NCBI RefSeq assembly: GCF_020880695.1
Contig: NZ_JAJIWO010000001.1
Coordinates: 930,001 to 994,000, forward strand
Source of the DNA: Mucilaginibacter sp. UR6-11
GTDB taxonomy: Bacteria; Bacteroidota; Bacteroidia; Sphingobacteriales; Sphingobacteriaceae
DNA: 64,000 bases
Direction of reading: 5' to 3'
A program made the translations under genes and the position numbers. The notes below the pieces were generated by a model, which searched no databases, was not told the DNA's origin, and saw nothing but the letters and a program-made list of their open reading frames with translations. Position 1 is the stretch's first letter. Every line of letters begins with the position of its first letter. This document shows positions 45,862-54,362 of the stretch, one piece after another.

Positions 45862-45962
45862 GAGACGCAAAGCATTGCGTCTCTATATTATGTAATTGTA
45901 GAGACGTAACATTTTACGTCTCAAACGTATATAATTCAAGAGACGCAAAAATATTGCGTCTC
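45862..45962. repeat. Three REP palindromes of the RAYT-associated family
   Basis: Copies at 45862-45883 (loop AGCA), 45901-45922 (GAGACGTAA type with compensating changes in both arms) and 45940-45962. Stems are the same as at 11038-11199, 34 kb away. They fill the 121-base gap between the TPR gene and hemE. Confidence 0.9.
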
Positions 45963-45969
45963 TACATTT

Positions 45970-46491
45970 TTATTTTTTATCCAGCTCCTGATGCAAGCGG
46001 CGGATCACCTCTTTCATTTTAGCGGTTATTTTTTCTTCATGCTTATCGGCCAGCGCCAAATAGGCCTTGGCTTTGTCAAAATTGTTATGCCGTATGCTGA
46101 TATTGGCCACATGCACCAATGCCGCCACATGGTCATTGGCTGATCGCAGCGGATATTGGGCGGCTATTTCATAGTGCTTTTCGGCTTCATTATAATCCTG
46201 TTTTTGCAGGCAAATACCGCCGTAAATAAACTCATAAAAGCCACGGCGCTTTTTGCCCAGCCAATCGGGGTTGTTTACCTGTGTCAGCAACGCTTCGGCT
46301 TTGTCATAATCTTTATTATGAAATGCTTTTGCGGCCAGCACTACGGTGCCTTCTTTAAAATAACCCCATATCAGCAGGCCAATAAACATTATAATTACAC
46401 CCGCTACCTCATAAACGCGCAGGTTAACCGTCACCGCCAGCATAATAACAAAAGCGCCTATAACTAATATGCGTGCCCTGTTTGTAAACAT
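45970..46491 (-). CDS. Membrane protein with tetratricopeptide-like repeats
   Basis: A 173-residue protein. Two membrane helices occupy about residues 7-42. At least two TPR-type helix pairs follow (AKAFHNKDYDKAEALLTQV; GGICLQKQDYNEAEKHYEIA; NISIRHNNFDKAKAYLALAD). It probably scaffolds protein contacts at the inner membrane. It starts 3 bases after the response regulator gene, so it belongs to the same transcript. Confidence 0.75.
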   Translation of the reverse strand: MFTNRARILVIGAFVIMLAVTVNLRVYEVAGVIIMFIGLLIWGYFKEGTVVLAAKAFHNKDYDKAEALLTQVNNPDWLGKKRRGFYEFIYGGICLQKQDYNEAEKHYEIAAQYPLRSANDHVAALVHVANISIRHNNFDKAKAYLALADKHEEKITAKMKEVIRRLHQELDKK

Positions 46492-46494
46492 TAA

Positions 46495-47199
46495 TTAATG
46501 CTGATCTGTAAATTTATAGCCAACACCACGTATCGAGTGAAAATAAACCGGGTTTTTAGGGTCCGGTTCAAAATACTTACGGAAAGTCAGGATAAAGTTA
46601 TCAATGGTACGGGTTGACGGGTAAACATCATAGTTCCATACGGTTTCCAGTATTTGCTCGCGCGATACGGCGTCATTACGGCGCTCTATCAGCAACTTCA
46701 ACAGCATGGTTTCCTTTTTAGTAAGCGGGGTGATGCTGCCGTCGCCGTTAACCAGCTCAAACGAATTAAAGTGGATGGTTTTGTCGCCAATTTTATAGCT
46801 GTTAAACTCCTTCAGATCGTCGCCTTTTAAGCTGCGTTTTACCAGGTTGTTTACACGCAGGATCAACTCTTCCAGGTTAAAAGGTTTGGTCAGGTAATCA
46901 TCCGCGCCTTTTTTTAGCCCGGCTATTTTATCTTCGTTGGTGTTTTTGGCTGTTAAAAACATAATAGGCACCTCAGAGTTTTCCAGTCTTATAGTTTCGG
47001 CAACTACAAAGCCGTCAATTTCGGGCATCATCACGTCTAATATTACCAGGTTAAATCGTTCTTCCTTAAATATTTGCAACGCTTTTTTACCGTTATTAGC
47101 GGTTGATACTTTATAACCTTCCAATTCAAGGTTAAGTTTAATTGCCTCTAAAAGATGTTCTTCATCCTCGGCCAGTAAAATTCTTTTTCTGCTTGGCAT
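46495..47199 (-). CDS. Two-component response regulator, OmpR/PhoB type
   Basis: A 234-residue regulator. The receiver domain has the acidic pair LAEDEEHLL (about 10-18), the phosphoacceptor Asp in LVILDVMMPEIDG (about 55) and Lys in TKPFNLEEL (about 105). The C-terminal winged-helix DNA-binding domain runs from about 135 to 234 (LTKKETMLLKLLIERRNDAV; STRTIDNFILTFRKYFE). It is the partner of the sensor kinase 11 bases upstream. Its targets are unknown; the position inside the hem cluster is suggestive. Confidence 0.92.
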   Translation of the reverse strand: MPSRKRILLAEDEEHLLEAIKLNLELEGYKVSTANNGKKALQIFKEERFNLVILDVMMPEIDGFVVAETIRLENSEVPIMFLTAKNTNEDKIAGLKKGADDYLTKPFNLEELILRVNNLVKRSLKGDDLKEFNSYKIGDKTIHFNSFELVNGDGSITPLTKKETMLLKLLIERRNDAVSREQILETVWNYDVYPSTRTIDNFILTFRKYFEPDPKNPVYFHSIRGVGYKFTDQH

Positions 47200-47210
47200 T
47201 TTATTGTGAT

Positions 47211-48086
47211 TTATGTAAGTCCAAAAACAACCTCAAATATGCTTCCCACAGGGCGATTGTCTTTGACCCTGATGCTTGCCTCATGCTTATCCAACACTTG
47301 TTTTACAATGTATAAGCCAAGGCCGGTACCTTTTGTATTACGGGTATCTTCACTGCCCACCCTGTAAAATTTGTCGAAAATACGGCTTTTCTCGTCGTCA
47401 GCGATCCCGATACCATGATCGGCTACCTGCAGGTGTATTTTGCCTTCTTTCTGGAATAGTTTAACATCAACCGCTTCGCACGGTTTTGAATATTTAATGG
47501 CGTTTTCAACCAGGTTGGTTACCACCGATGTAAGCGCGAACTTATCGCCGGTTATTTCAATTTTTGGTTCAATCTCGGCGTTGATGATCTGCTGGTTACC
47601 ATCGCATTTGGTTATCTGCAAACGGTTAACAATGCTATCTACCAAAACAGATAAACTAAAACTGGCCTTGGGGAAGGTGTACGACCGGTTCTCAATTTTT
47701 GATGCCAGCAGCATATTCTCCACCATATCATCCAGCCGCTCAATATCCAGTAATGATTTACCTATAAAATCCTGTATCTGCGCTTTGGTTAAATCTCTTT
47801 TCTGTATGGTTTGCAGTAATAGTTTGATTGATGCCAGCGGCGATTTTAATTCGTGTGTTACGGATAACAAAAAGTTCTTTTTTTGCTCCTGCAGCTTACG
47901 CTCGCGGTTGATGGACCGGTGTAAATAATACGCGCCGAAGCAAAGGACGATCACAAACATCGAACCCTCGCTTAATATCATACTAAGCTTTTTATATTGC
48001 AGGTTAACCAGCTGGTACCCCCACCATATTAGCTGGGTAACAGCATAAATAATTAAGGCATAAAATATAACAAGCGATCTTCTCAT
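47211..48086 (-). CDS. Sensor histidine kinase
   Basis: A 291-residue kinase. Two membrane helices (about 6-25 and 40-56) leave only about 15 residues between them, so there is no sizeable periplasmic sensor. The H-box LLSVTHELKSPLASI (His at about 79), N-box LVENAIKYS, G1 DHGIGIADD and G2 GTGLGLYIVK are all intact. It starts 6 bases after the hemL stop, so it is likely co-transcribed with haem genes. The signal may be membrane-borne or come from another protein. Confidence 0.92.
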   Translation of the reverse strand: MRRSLVIFYALIIYAVTQLIWWGYQLVNLQYKKLSMILSEGSMFVIVLCFGAYYLHRSINRERKLQEQKKNFLLSVTHELKSPLASIKLLLQTIQKRDLTKAQIQDFIGKSLLDIERLDDMVENMLLASKIENRSYTFPKASFSLSVLVDSIVNRLQITKCDGNQQIINAEIEPKIEITGDKFALTSVVTNLVENAIKYSKPCEAVDVKLFQKEGKIHLQVADHGIGIADDEKSRIFDKFYRVGSEDTRNTKGTGLGLYIVKQVLDKHEASIRVKDNRPVGSIFEVVFGLT

Positions 48087-48092
48087 AACTCC

Positions 48093-49460
48093 TTATTTTT
48101 TAAATACCAGATCAAGGCTATCAAATATAGCTCTTTTTGCTTTCTCCAGGTCTATCTTGGTATGTGCCGATGATATAAAACCAACCTCATAGCCCGACGG
48201 GCCCAAATAAACACCCCTGTTGATTAATTCGCGGTGCATTATTTTAAATTTCTCCATGCTGGCGGGGTCAATCTCATCAGCTTTGCTGATCGACTCTGCC
48301 CCTGTAAACGCAAACCAGAATATCGACCCAATGCTAAACACTTTAAACTTATAACTCCTCGCGGTAGCAAAACGCTGGATAGCCTCGGTAAACTCTTCGG
48401 TCTTTTTATGCAGGTCCTTATAAAAGCCCATGCGCAACAGCTCGGTTAGCTGGGCAATACCCGCGGCCATAGCCACCGGGTTGCCTGATAAGGTACCCGC
48501 CTGGTAAACCCCGCCATCGGGCGATACATGCCCCATGATCTCGGCAGATGCCCCGTACATGCCCACCGGTAAGCCACCACCAATTATCTTACCATAGGTG
48601 ATAATATCCGGCTGGATCTGGTAATAACCGGCAGCCCCCTCAAACCCGATACGGAAACCCGATATCACCTCATCAAATATCAGCAAGGTTCCGTTAGCGG
48701 TACAGCTATCGCGCAGCGCCTGCAAGTATTCTTTGGTTTGCAATAACAAGCCATTGTTAGCGGGTACAGGCTCGATGATAACCGCGGCTATCTGGTCCTT
48801 AAATTCGGCAAAGGCTTTTTGTAAGGCTTCAGTATCATTCAGGCCGATAACAATGGTTTCGCCGGCAAATGCTTTGGGTACGCCTGCGGATGACGTCTCG
48901 CCAAAAGTAACCAGGCCCGAGCCTGCTTTAACCAGCAATGAATCTGAATGGCCGTGATAACAGCCTTCAAATTTTAAGATCTTATCGCGTTTGGTATAAC
49001 CACGGGCCAGCCTGATGGCCGACATCACTGCCTCGGTACCCGAGCTTACAAAACGCAGCTTTTGTATGTATTTATTGTTTTTAAGGATCAGCTCGGCAAG
49101 CTCGTTCTCTAGCGCCGTAGGTGCGCCGAAAGACATGCCGTTTTGCATCACCTCGATTACTTTCTCTTTAACTTTTGGGTGATTATGGCCCAGGATAAGC
49201 GGGCCCCATGAGCAGCAGAAATCGATAAACTCGTTATCGTCAGCATCCCAGATATGGCTGCCGTCGCCTTTTTTGATGAAGAGCGGCGTACCGTATACCG
49301 ATTTAAAGGCCCTTACCGGCGAGTTTACCCCACCCGGGAAGAACGTTTTGGCCTTTGCATACAATTCGGCAGATTTTTCCCTGCTGATATCCGGCTTGCC
49401 CGTAGTATTTACCGGCAGCTCGTCCTCACTGGAAAACATTTTTTTTATAGAATCTAACAT
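48093..49460 (-). CDS. hemL: Glutamate-1-semialdehyde 2,1-aminomutase
   Basis: A 455-residue PLP enzyme. It has FFPGGVNSPVRAFKSV near residue 40, RFVSSGTEAVMSAIRLARG (about 135-153), LLIFDEVISGFRIG (about 260) and the PLP lysine in ITYGKIIGGGLPVGMYG. It converts glutamate-1-semialdehyde to 5-aminolevulinate, the product of HemA being its substrate. An N-terminal extension of about 25 charged residues makes it slightly longer than usual. Confidence 0.96.
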   Translation of the reverse strand: MLDSIKKMFSSEDELPVNTTGKPDISREKSAELYAKAKTFFPGGVNSPVRAFKSVYGTPLFIKKGDGSHIWDADDNEFIDFCCSWGPLILGHNHPKVKEKVIEVMQNGMSFGAPTALENELAELILKNNKYIQKLRFVSSGTEAVMSAIRLARGYTKRDKILKFEGCYHGHSDSLLVKAGSGLVTFGETSSAGVPKAFAGETIVIGLNDTEALQKAFAEFKDQIAAVIIEPVPANNGLLLQTKEYLQALRDSCTANGTLLIFDEVISGFRIGFEGAAGYYQIQPDIITYGKIIGGGLPVGMYGASAEIMGHVSPDGGVYQAGTLSGNPVAMAAGIAQLTELLRMGFYKDLHKKTEEFTEAIQRFATARSYKFKVFSIGSIFWFAFTGAESISKADEIDPASMEKFKIMHRELINRGVYLGPSGYEVGFISSAHTKIDLEKAKRAIFDSLDLVFKK

Positions 49461-49467
49461 TTTTTAT

Positions 49468-49540
49468 AAGTCAAAATTCAAAAGTTAAAATTAAAAAGCC
49501 AGCCTGTTTTTTTGACTTTTTAATTTTTACTTTTAACTTA
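49468..49540. repeat. Inverted AAGTCAAAATTCAAAAGTTAAAA repeat between hemB and hemL
   Basis: AAGTCAAAATTCAAAAGTTA on the left and its approximate complement TTTTTACTTTTAACTTA on the right, with AAGCCAGCCTG in the loop, fill the 80-base gap. Confidence 0.6.
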
Positions 49541-50512
49541 TTACAACCATTTATTCTCCAACACCTCTTTAGCGTGATACGTTAATATCGCGGTAGCGCC
49601 TGCCCGGCGGATGCTGGTTAGCACCTCGGTTACGGCACGCTGCTCGTTTAACCACCCTTTTTGTACGGCGGCTTTCAGCATGGCATATTCGCCGCTTACG
49701 TTATACGCTGCAACGGGCAGTTCAGTATTATCTTTTATTAATTTAATGACGTCGAGATAGGCCAGTGCCGGTTTTACCATTAAAAAGTCGGCGCCTTCCA
49801 TTTCGTCCAAACGGGCTTCAATTAATGCTTCGCGCTGGTTGGCCGGGTTCATCTGGTAGCTTTTCTTATCACCAAATTTGGGTGCCGAGTTTAACGCATC
49901 CCTAAACGGACCATAAAAAGCACTTGCATACTTAGCCGAATACGACATGATCGACACGTGCTTAAAACCCGCATCATCCAACGTCCTACGGATATACCCT
50001 ACCCTGCCATCCATCATATCGCTTGGCGCAATAATATCGGCGCCGGCATGGGCATGCGCCAAAGCCATCTTGCCTAATACTTCTAATGTTTCGTCGTTTA
50101 GTATCTCGCCGTTCTCAACTATGCCGTCATGGCCATCGCTGCTGTAGGGGTCCATAGCTACGTCGGTAATTACGCAGGCTTCGGGGAAGTTTTTCTTTAC
50201 CTCGCGGATGGCGCGCAGGTACAGGCTCTCCTCGCGGTGGCTTTCGGTAGCGTATTTATCTTTCAGCTCTTCGCTGATGTTGGGGAAAAGATCAAACGAG
50301 TTTAACCCCAGTTTCATACAGCTTTCCACCTCGCGCAGCAAATTATCTATAGAATACCTGAAGATCCCCGGCATAGATGCTACCTCGGTCTTCTGGTTAT
50401 TACCCTCCACTATAAACAGCGGGAAGATCAGGTTAGCGGCGCTAACATGCGTTTCCTGCACCATCTGGCGGATAACTTCACTCTTACGGTTTCTTCTTGG
50501 TCGTTGTAGCAT
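49541..50512 (-). CDS. hemB: Delta-aminolevulinic acid dehydratase (porphobilinogen synthase)
   Basis: A 323-residue enzyme. Both active-site lysines are visible, in SIMSYSAKYASAFYGPFRDA (about 195) and in DFLMVKPALAYLDVI (about 250). It condenses two 5-aminolevulinates to porphobilinogen. An in-frame ATG at 50524 lies within the ATTGGTCATTGGTCA repeat, so I prefer the next ATG at 50512, where family similarity begins (MLQRPRRNRKS). Confidence 0.95.
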   Translation of the reverse strand: MLQRPRRNRKSEVIRQMVQETHVSAANLIFPLFIVEGNNQKTEVASMPGIFRYSIDNLLREVESCMKLGLNSFDLFPNISEELKDKYATESHREESLYLRAIREVKKNFPEACVITDVAMDPYSSDGHDGIVENGEILNDETLEVLGKMALAHAHAGADIIAPSDMMDGRVGYIRRTLDDAGFKHVSIMSYSAKYASAFYGPFRDALNSAPKFGDKKSYQMNPANQREALIEARLDEMEGADFLMVKPALAYLDVIKLIKDNTELPVAAYNVSGEYAMLKAAVQKGWLNEQRAVTEVLTSIRRAGATAILTYHAKEVLENKWL

Positions 50513-50524
50513 TACGTTAGTCAT

Positions 50525-50585
50525 TGGTTATTGGTCATTGGTCATTGTCACTTTACTAATGACCAATGACTGACGACCAATCAAC
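50525..50585. repeat. Inverted ATTGGTCATTGGTCATTG repeat between hemB and hemC-hemD
   Basis: GGTTATTGGTCATTGGTCAT on the left; AATGACCAATGACTGACGAC on the right. Together they form a long imperfect stem that fills the gap. Confidence 0.65.
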
Positions 50586-50587
50586 AT

Positions 50588-52162
50588 TTATAATCCAAAC
50601 ACCGCCTCTGCCAGTCCAACTTCGTCGGGGCTAAAGGGTAGTGTGTATTTTACGCCCATCTCATCAAACTTTTTGCCGGTTGATCTGCCTATGGCAATAA
50701 CTTTTTGATAAGGGTCGAGCAAATTTTCGGCAAAATAAGCATCTACGTTTGAGGGGCTGGTAAACACCAGCACGTCAGCGCCCGATCCTTCAATCTCTTC
50801 TTCCAGTACGGTTTCATAAACCACCAGGTCAATGATTTTGGTATCGGCCGACAGCCCTTTCTGGACGCTCCTCAAAGAGTCTTCGGCACCGGGGAACAGT
50901 ACGGTTTGGCCGTTAACCAGCCTGGCAAACGCCTCCGCAACATCCTCCGAATCAATACCTAAACCTGTAAAATCAGTAAAGTGCCCTTTTTTGCGCAGCA
51001 TCTCTTCGCTGCCGGCGCCCATCACCCCAAACTTAACGCCCTTAGGTAACAGCGGGTCGAGCTGAAAGAAATATTCAACGGCGTTTTTGCTGCTGAAGAA
51101 TATCCAGTCGATATGTTTTAATATGTATGAATCTAACTTGGTGATAACCGGCACCGTGCGGATCAGCGAGCGGCCGTCTATCTGTATCGTATGTTTCTCC
51201 AACGCCTTGCGGAAATAGCTCTGCTCAGACACCTCGCGCGATATAAACACGCTTGATGGCAGCTTACGTTCCGGATCAAACGCTTTAACCACTTTCTCGG
51301 GCAGCCCTTCGGCGGTTGCGGCCTCTAAAAATAAGCGGTCGGGGAAATCGTCGCCAGTTTCGGCTTTCGAGGTAAACACCTGGAAAGCGCCATCCTCGCG
51401 GCGGCAATAGCAGCCCAGCGGTAAATGGCAGCCGCCGCCAAACAGTTTTAACACCGTACGCTCAACGGCCAGTTCTTCGGCCACGTCGGGGTGGTTCAAC
51501 ACCTGTAACGACTCAAACAGTTCAGTATCGCTTTCGCGGATCTGTATGGCCAGCACGCCCTGCGCCGGGGCGGGTACAATCTCGTTGGGGGTTAGCTCTT
51601 CCACATGAAACTCGCCCAGGTCAATACCTAAACGGGTAACGCCGGCTTTGGCCAGCATAATGGCATCATAGCTTTCATCGCGCAGTTTACCTATGCGGGT
51701 AGGCACGTTGCCGCGCAGGTCCTCAATTTCCAGGTCGGGGCGGTAGGCCAGCAGCTGTGCCTTGCGGCGGTTGCTTGACGTACCCACAATAGCGCCGTAT
51801 TTAACCGACAGCTTTTGCTTAACATCCACGCAATCTTTCAAGATCAGCAGCAGCTCAGAAGGGTCCTCCCGCTCTGATACTGCCGCGATGATGAGTCCCG
51901 GAGGGTTTTCTGTAGGCAGGTCCTTGTGGCTGTGTACCGCAATATCAATAGTGCCTGCCAATAATTCTTCTTCCAGCTCTTTGGTAAAAAACCCTTTACC
52001 TTCAAGCTTATCAAAACTTAAATTAAGTAGGCGGTCGCCCTGCGTTTTAATAATTTTTAACTCGACGGGGATATTCACTTTTGCCAGGCTGTCCTTAACA
52101 AAATTAGCCTGCCATAGCGCCAGTTCGCTGCCGCGCGTTCCTATAATTAATGTTCTTTCCAA
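50588..52162 (-). CDS. hemC-hemD: Fused hydroxymethylbilane synthase / uroporphyrinogen-III synthase
   Basis: A 524-residue fusion. Residues 1 to about 300 are hydroxymethylbilane synthase: IIGTRGSELALWQANFVKD at the start, SSNRRKAQLLAYRPDL, and the cofactor-binding cysteine in FGGGCHLPLGCY (about 245). Residues about 310-524 are uroporphyrinogen-III synthase (DVLVFTSPSNVDAYFAENL; VIAIGRSTGKKFDEMG). It turns four porphobilinogens into uroporphyrinogen III. The start is a TTG at 52162, since an in-frame stop lies just upstream and no ATG precedes the conserved IIGTRGS. Confidence 0.93.
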   Translation of the reverse strand: MERTLIIGTRGSELALWQANFVKDSLAKVNIPVELKIIKTQGDRLLNLSFDKLEGKGFFTKELEEELLAGTIDIAVHSHKDLPTENPPGLIIAAVSEREDPSELLLILKDCVDVKQKLSVKYGAIVGTSSNRRKAQLLAYRPDLEIEDLRGNVPTRIGKLRDESYDAIMLAKAGVTRLGIDLGEFHVEELTPNEIVPAPAQGVLAIQIRESDTELFESLQVLNHPDVAEELAVERTVLKLFGGGCHLPLGCYCRREDGAFQVFTSKAETGDDFPDRLFLEAATAEGLPEKVVKAFDPERKLPSSVFISREVSEQSYFRKALEKHTIQIDGRSLIRTVPVITKLDSYILKHIDWIFFSSKNAVEYFFQLDPLLPKGVKFGVMGAGSEEMLRKKGHFTDFTGLGIDSEDVAEAFARLVNGQTVLFPGAEDSLRSVQKGLSADTKIIDLVVYETVLEEEIEGSGADVLVFTSPSNVDAYFAENLLDPYQKVIAIGRSTGKKFDEMGVKYTLPFSPDEVGLAEAVFGL

Positions 52163-52184
52163 AGGGTCACTCTATTTGCAACCG

Positions 52185-52192
52185 CAAATTTA
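52185..52192 (-). promoter_or_regulatory. Candidate -7 box upstream of hemC-hemD
   Basis: On the minus strand TAAATTTG, a match to TAnnTTTG, 22 bases before the TTG start. No clear -33 TTG is found at the right distance. Confidence 0.35.
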
Positions 52193-52239
52193 ATTTTTTA
52201 TGGTCAGGTTTGTCATATTAATTAAGGATATGAAAGTTT

Positions 52240-52465
52240 AGTGACTATTGAGTGATGAGTTTTGGGTGGTGAGTTGTGAGTTGTAGGTCGGTGGTGGGTG
52301 GTGAGTTGGTTGTGAGTTGTGAGTTGTGAGTTGTGGGTTGTATGTTGTAGGTGGGGGTGCTGGGTTGGTTGTGAGTTGTGGGTTGTATGTTGTAGGTGGT
52401 GGGTGGTCGGTTTATTAAACAAATACTAATAACAACTCAAAACTCATAACTCAAAACTCAAAACT
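52240..52465. repeat. GTGAGTTGTGAGTTGTAGG low-complexity array with an inverted short arm
   Basis: About 165 bases of degenerate GTGAGTTGTGAG / GGTGGTGGGT words on the plus strand are followed by AAACAAATACTAATAACAAC and a short complementary arm AACTCAAAACTCATAACTC. The plus strand is G/T-rich. It marks the left edge of the accessory region. Confidence 0.7.
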
Positions 52466-52470
52466 GTTAT

Positions 52471-52554
52471 GGCGTTGCCTGCGGCCCGTGCTTTCCACTC
52501 ATACGGCTGCAGGCCTTAGGCGCGATGGCCGGTATCCGTTTCAATCACTAACGC
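52471..52554 (+). repeat. REP-like element, copy 3 (GGGCGTTCCC family)
   Basis: GGCGTTGCCTGCGGCCCGTG, CTGCAGGCCTTAGGCGCGAT, CCGGTATCCG and CACTAACGC in the same order as copy 2. Confidence 0.8.
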
Positions 52555-52576
52555 GGCCGACGCGCAAGTCACCAAC

Positions 52577-52668
52577 TTTATGTCATTGCGGGCGTAGCGT
52601 GGCAATCGCAAGGTATAAGGCGGCGAACTTTGCAGCGTGCAATTGCGGAGTGGCCGCGCAATGACAAA
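52577..52668. repeat. GTCATTGCG...CGCAATGAC inverted repeat
   Basis: TTATGTCATTGCGGGCGTAG with TGGCAATCGCA at the left, and its complement-like GGCCGCGCAATGACAAACG at the right. A related copy lies at 55350-55452 and a half copy (CTCGCAATGACG) near 54280. Confidence 0.65.
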
Positions 52669-52677
52669 CGTGCAAAG

Positions 52678-52723
52678 TGTTCGTCCGAAACAGGGATGAA
52701 ACAAAATAAAACGAACGGACGCT
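52678..52723 (+). repeat. CGTCCG/CGAACGGAC element, copy 1
   Basis: TGTTCGTCCGAAACAGGG, ATGAAACAAAATAAAA, then CGAACGGACGCT. The same 46 bases recur at 53251-53296, on the other side of the AT-rich gene at 52762, as a direct repeat. Confidence 0.9.
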
Positions 52724-52761
52724 TTCGGTAGCAGGACAATTAAAAATAATTACATTTGGCT

Positions 52762-53244
52762 ATGTGTACAATTGATTGGGATATACTTGCCAAGTTCGCA
52801 ACTCTTTTAACTTCGCTAATTGCGATATATATCTCAATTGTTGCTCTGAAAAGGAATACAAGGCTTTCAACTAAAAATATAAATCTTTCAATACAACAGG
52901 CTATCTTCAAAATAGTGGCTGAAAAAGCACGTGATTGTAATAACGTTTGGAAAAATGAACCCGAATTTGAATTAAAAAGTAAGGACTCACCGCATTTTTT
53001 AGTTATCACCGAGTTGGTAATATCTATAGAAATTATAAATAACGCTTTCCTTTTATTTGATAAAAATTCAGAGGTAATTGAAGAATTTAAAGACACATAT
53101 TTTTCATTGCTCTGGAAACAATTAATACCAGATATAAGAGGTTGGGTGCAAAATGTTACTCCTACTATTAAAGCAAACCATAACGATAAGTTTTTAAAAC
53201 AAGTTGCTACTGTACACGAAAACTTTTCAAAGTATTTTGATTAA
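52762..53244 (+). CDS. AT-rich orphan gene A: small protein with one membrane helix
   Basis: A 160-residue protein I do not recognise. Residues about 7-27 (ILAKFATLLTSLIAIYISIV) form one membrane helix. A charged helical cytoplasmic part of about 130 residues follows. I start at the ATG at 52762 and not at a TTG two codons upstream; TACATTTG directly before could be a -7 box, though then the message would be nearly leaderless. It is much richer in A and T than the flanking hem genes and is bounded on both sides by identical 46-base elements. This suggests acquisition as cargo. Confidence 0.6.
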   Translation: MCTIDWDILAKFATLLTSLIAIYISIVALKRNTRLSTKNINLSIQQAIFKIVAEKARDCNNVWKNEPEFELKSKDSPHFLVITELVISIEIINNAFLLFDKNSEVIEEFKDTYFSLLWKQLIPDIRGWVQNVTPTIKANHNDKFLKQVATVHENFSKYFD

Positions 53245-53250
53245 TTACGC

Positions 53251-53296
53251 TGTTCGTCCGAAACAGGGATGAAACAAAATAAAACGAACGGACGCT
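53251..53296 (+). repeat. CGTCCG/CGAACGGAC element, copy 2
   Basis: Identical over 46 bases to the copy at 52678-52723 and in the same orientation. It begins 6 bases after the stop of gene A. Confidence 0.9.
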
Positions 53297-53301
53297 TGCG
53301 G

Positions 53302-53348
53302 TAAGTCACGAGTACGCCCGGCGGTGGCTTGCGCTGCATACTCGCGCC
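53302..53348 (+). repeat. Left terminal inverted repeat around gene B
   Basis: Begins TAAGTCACGAGTACGCCCGG and ends ATACTCGCGCC. It matches the complement of 54148-54194 at roughly four of five positions, including GTCACGAGTACG and CCGGCG without change. Confidence 0.75.
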
Positions 53349-53403
53349 AGCGTGGGATTTTGTATATTGGTTGTTTGCAAACCGATCATAATTCAAAAGC
53401 CAA

Positions 53404-54129
53404 ATGACTAATATTAATAAAATATCTGATATAATAAATGAGGGACTAATTAATCCAACTATCGATTTGACAGTTGATTATGCAGAACTAGCCTTGGATA
53501 GTTTCTTAGATAATGATGCTATTAAAGAAGTCCCCATTGTAAAAACTATAGTAGGATTAGTCAAAGGCGGAATGAAGATTTCCGAGATTTTTTTTGCGAA
53601 AAAGCTTTTAACTTTTTTGAAAGAATTTCACAATGGCAATTTTGACAATCAAAAACTTCAACATTTTAAAAATGAATTTCAGACCAATCTTAAATACCGC
53701 AATAAGGTAATTGAAAATTTGATGATAATGATAGAACGATTTGTAGATGTACGAAAGGCGAAAATTTATGGAAATCTTTTCAATGCACATGCTCATCAAT
53801 TAATCAGTTGGGACGATTTCGTTGTCTTATCAGTTATTCTGGATGAGATGAATATCAAATCAATAGAAGCACTCAATTTTTTAGGCGATCAATTACCAAC
53901 AAGATATCTTATTCATAATCCAATATTAACATTACCAATGACTCTATTATTAAATTCAGGTTTGGTGGTTTGGTTACATAAAAATGATCACATTGCCGCA
54001 ACATTATATGGCGTGTGTATGCACAAATATGGAATACAAGGAGATTTTAGTAAGCCATTTGGTGAATTGAGTAAAATTGCTCCTGTAGAACATACATTAA
54101 GTACGTCTAATCGTTGGAGGGTAAAATAA
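53404..54129 (+). CDS. AT-rich orphan gene B: all-helical protein between inverted repeats
   Basis: A 241-residue soluble protein, predominantly helical. A compact N-terminal block (SFLDNDAIKEVPIVKTIVGL, VKGGMKISEIFFAKKLLTFL, about 32-71) is followed by ENLMIMIERFVDVRKAKIYG and a C-terminal half with LPMTLLLNSGLVVWL. I know similar-looking helical proteins in variable genomic islands but cannot name a family with confidence. It is strongly AT-rich and sits exactly between 47-base inverted repeats, so it looks like mobile cargo, perhaps a defence or toxin-type gene. Function not assigned. Confidence 0.6.
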   Translation: MTNINKISDIINEGLINPTIDLTVDYAELALDSFLDNDAIKEVPIVKTIVGLVKGGMKISEIFFAKKLLTFLKEFHNGNFDNQKLQHFKNEFQTNLKYRNKVIENLMIMIERFVDVRKAKIYGNLFNAHAHQLISWDDFVVLSVILDEMNIKSIEALNFLGDQLPTRYLIHNPILTLPMTLLLNSGLVVWLHKNDHIAATLYGVCMHKYGIQGDFSKPFGELSKIAPVEHTLSTSNRWRVK

Positions 54130-54147
54130 ATTCCAAGTTCTCCCTCT

Positions 54148-54194
54148 GTGCGAGTTTGCAACACAGGCAATCGCCGGACGTACTCGTGACCTAA
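54148..54194 (-). repeat. Right terminal inverted repeat around gene B
   Basis: GTGCGAGTTTGCAACACAGG ... GCCGGACGTACTCGTGAC. It is the inverted partner of 53302-53348. It starts 18 bases after the gene B stop codon. No clear target-site duplication is seen outside the repeats. Confidence 0.75.
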
Positions 54195-54362
54195 CCAATT
54201 GCTCAGCTTCCGTAGAGATTATTAATTCTATTATTTGTTTTTTAAAGGAATTAATGAGCTCCCTACGGTCGGTTGTCTTCGCTCCTCGCAATGACGCGCG
54301 GAGAGATAGGCCTCGCCGTGCGACAGGCCTAATCTCTAATCTTCAATCACTAATCTTTAAAA

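Noticed and set aside
52516..52704. A 62-codon minus-strand frame across repeats near the left edge of the island
   Set aside because: It is read entirely from three unrelated intergenic repeats and has no start context or protein features.
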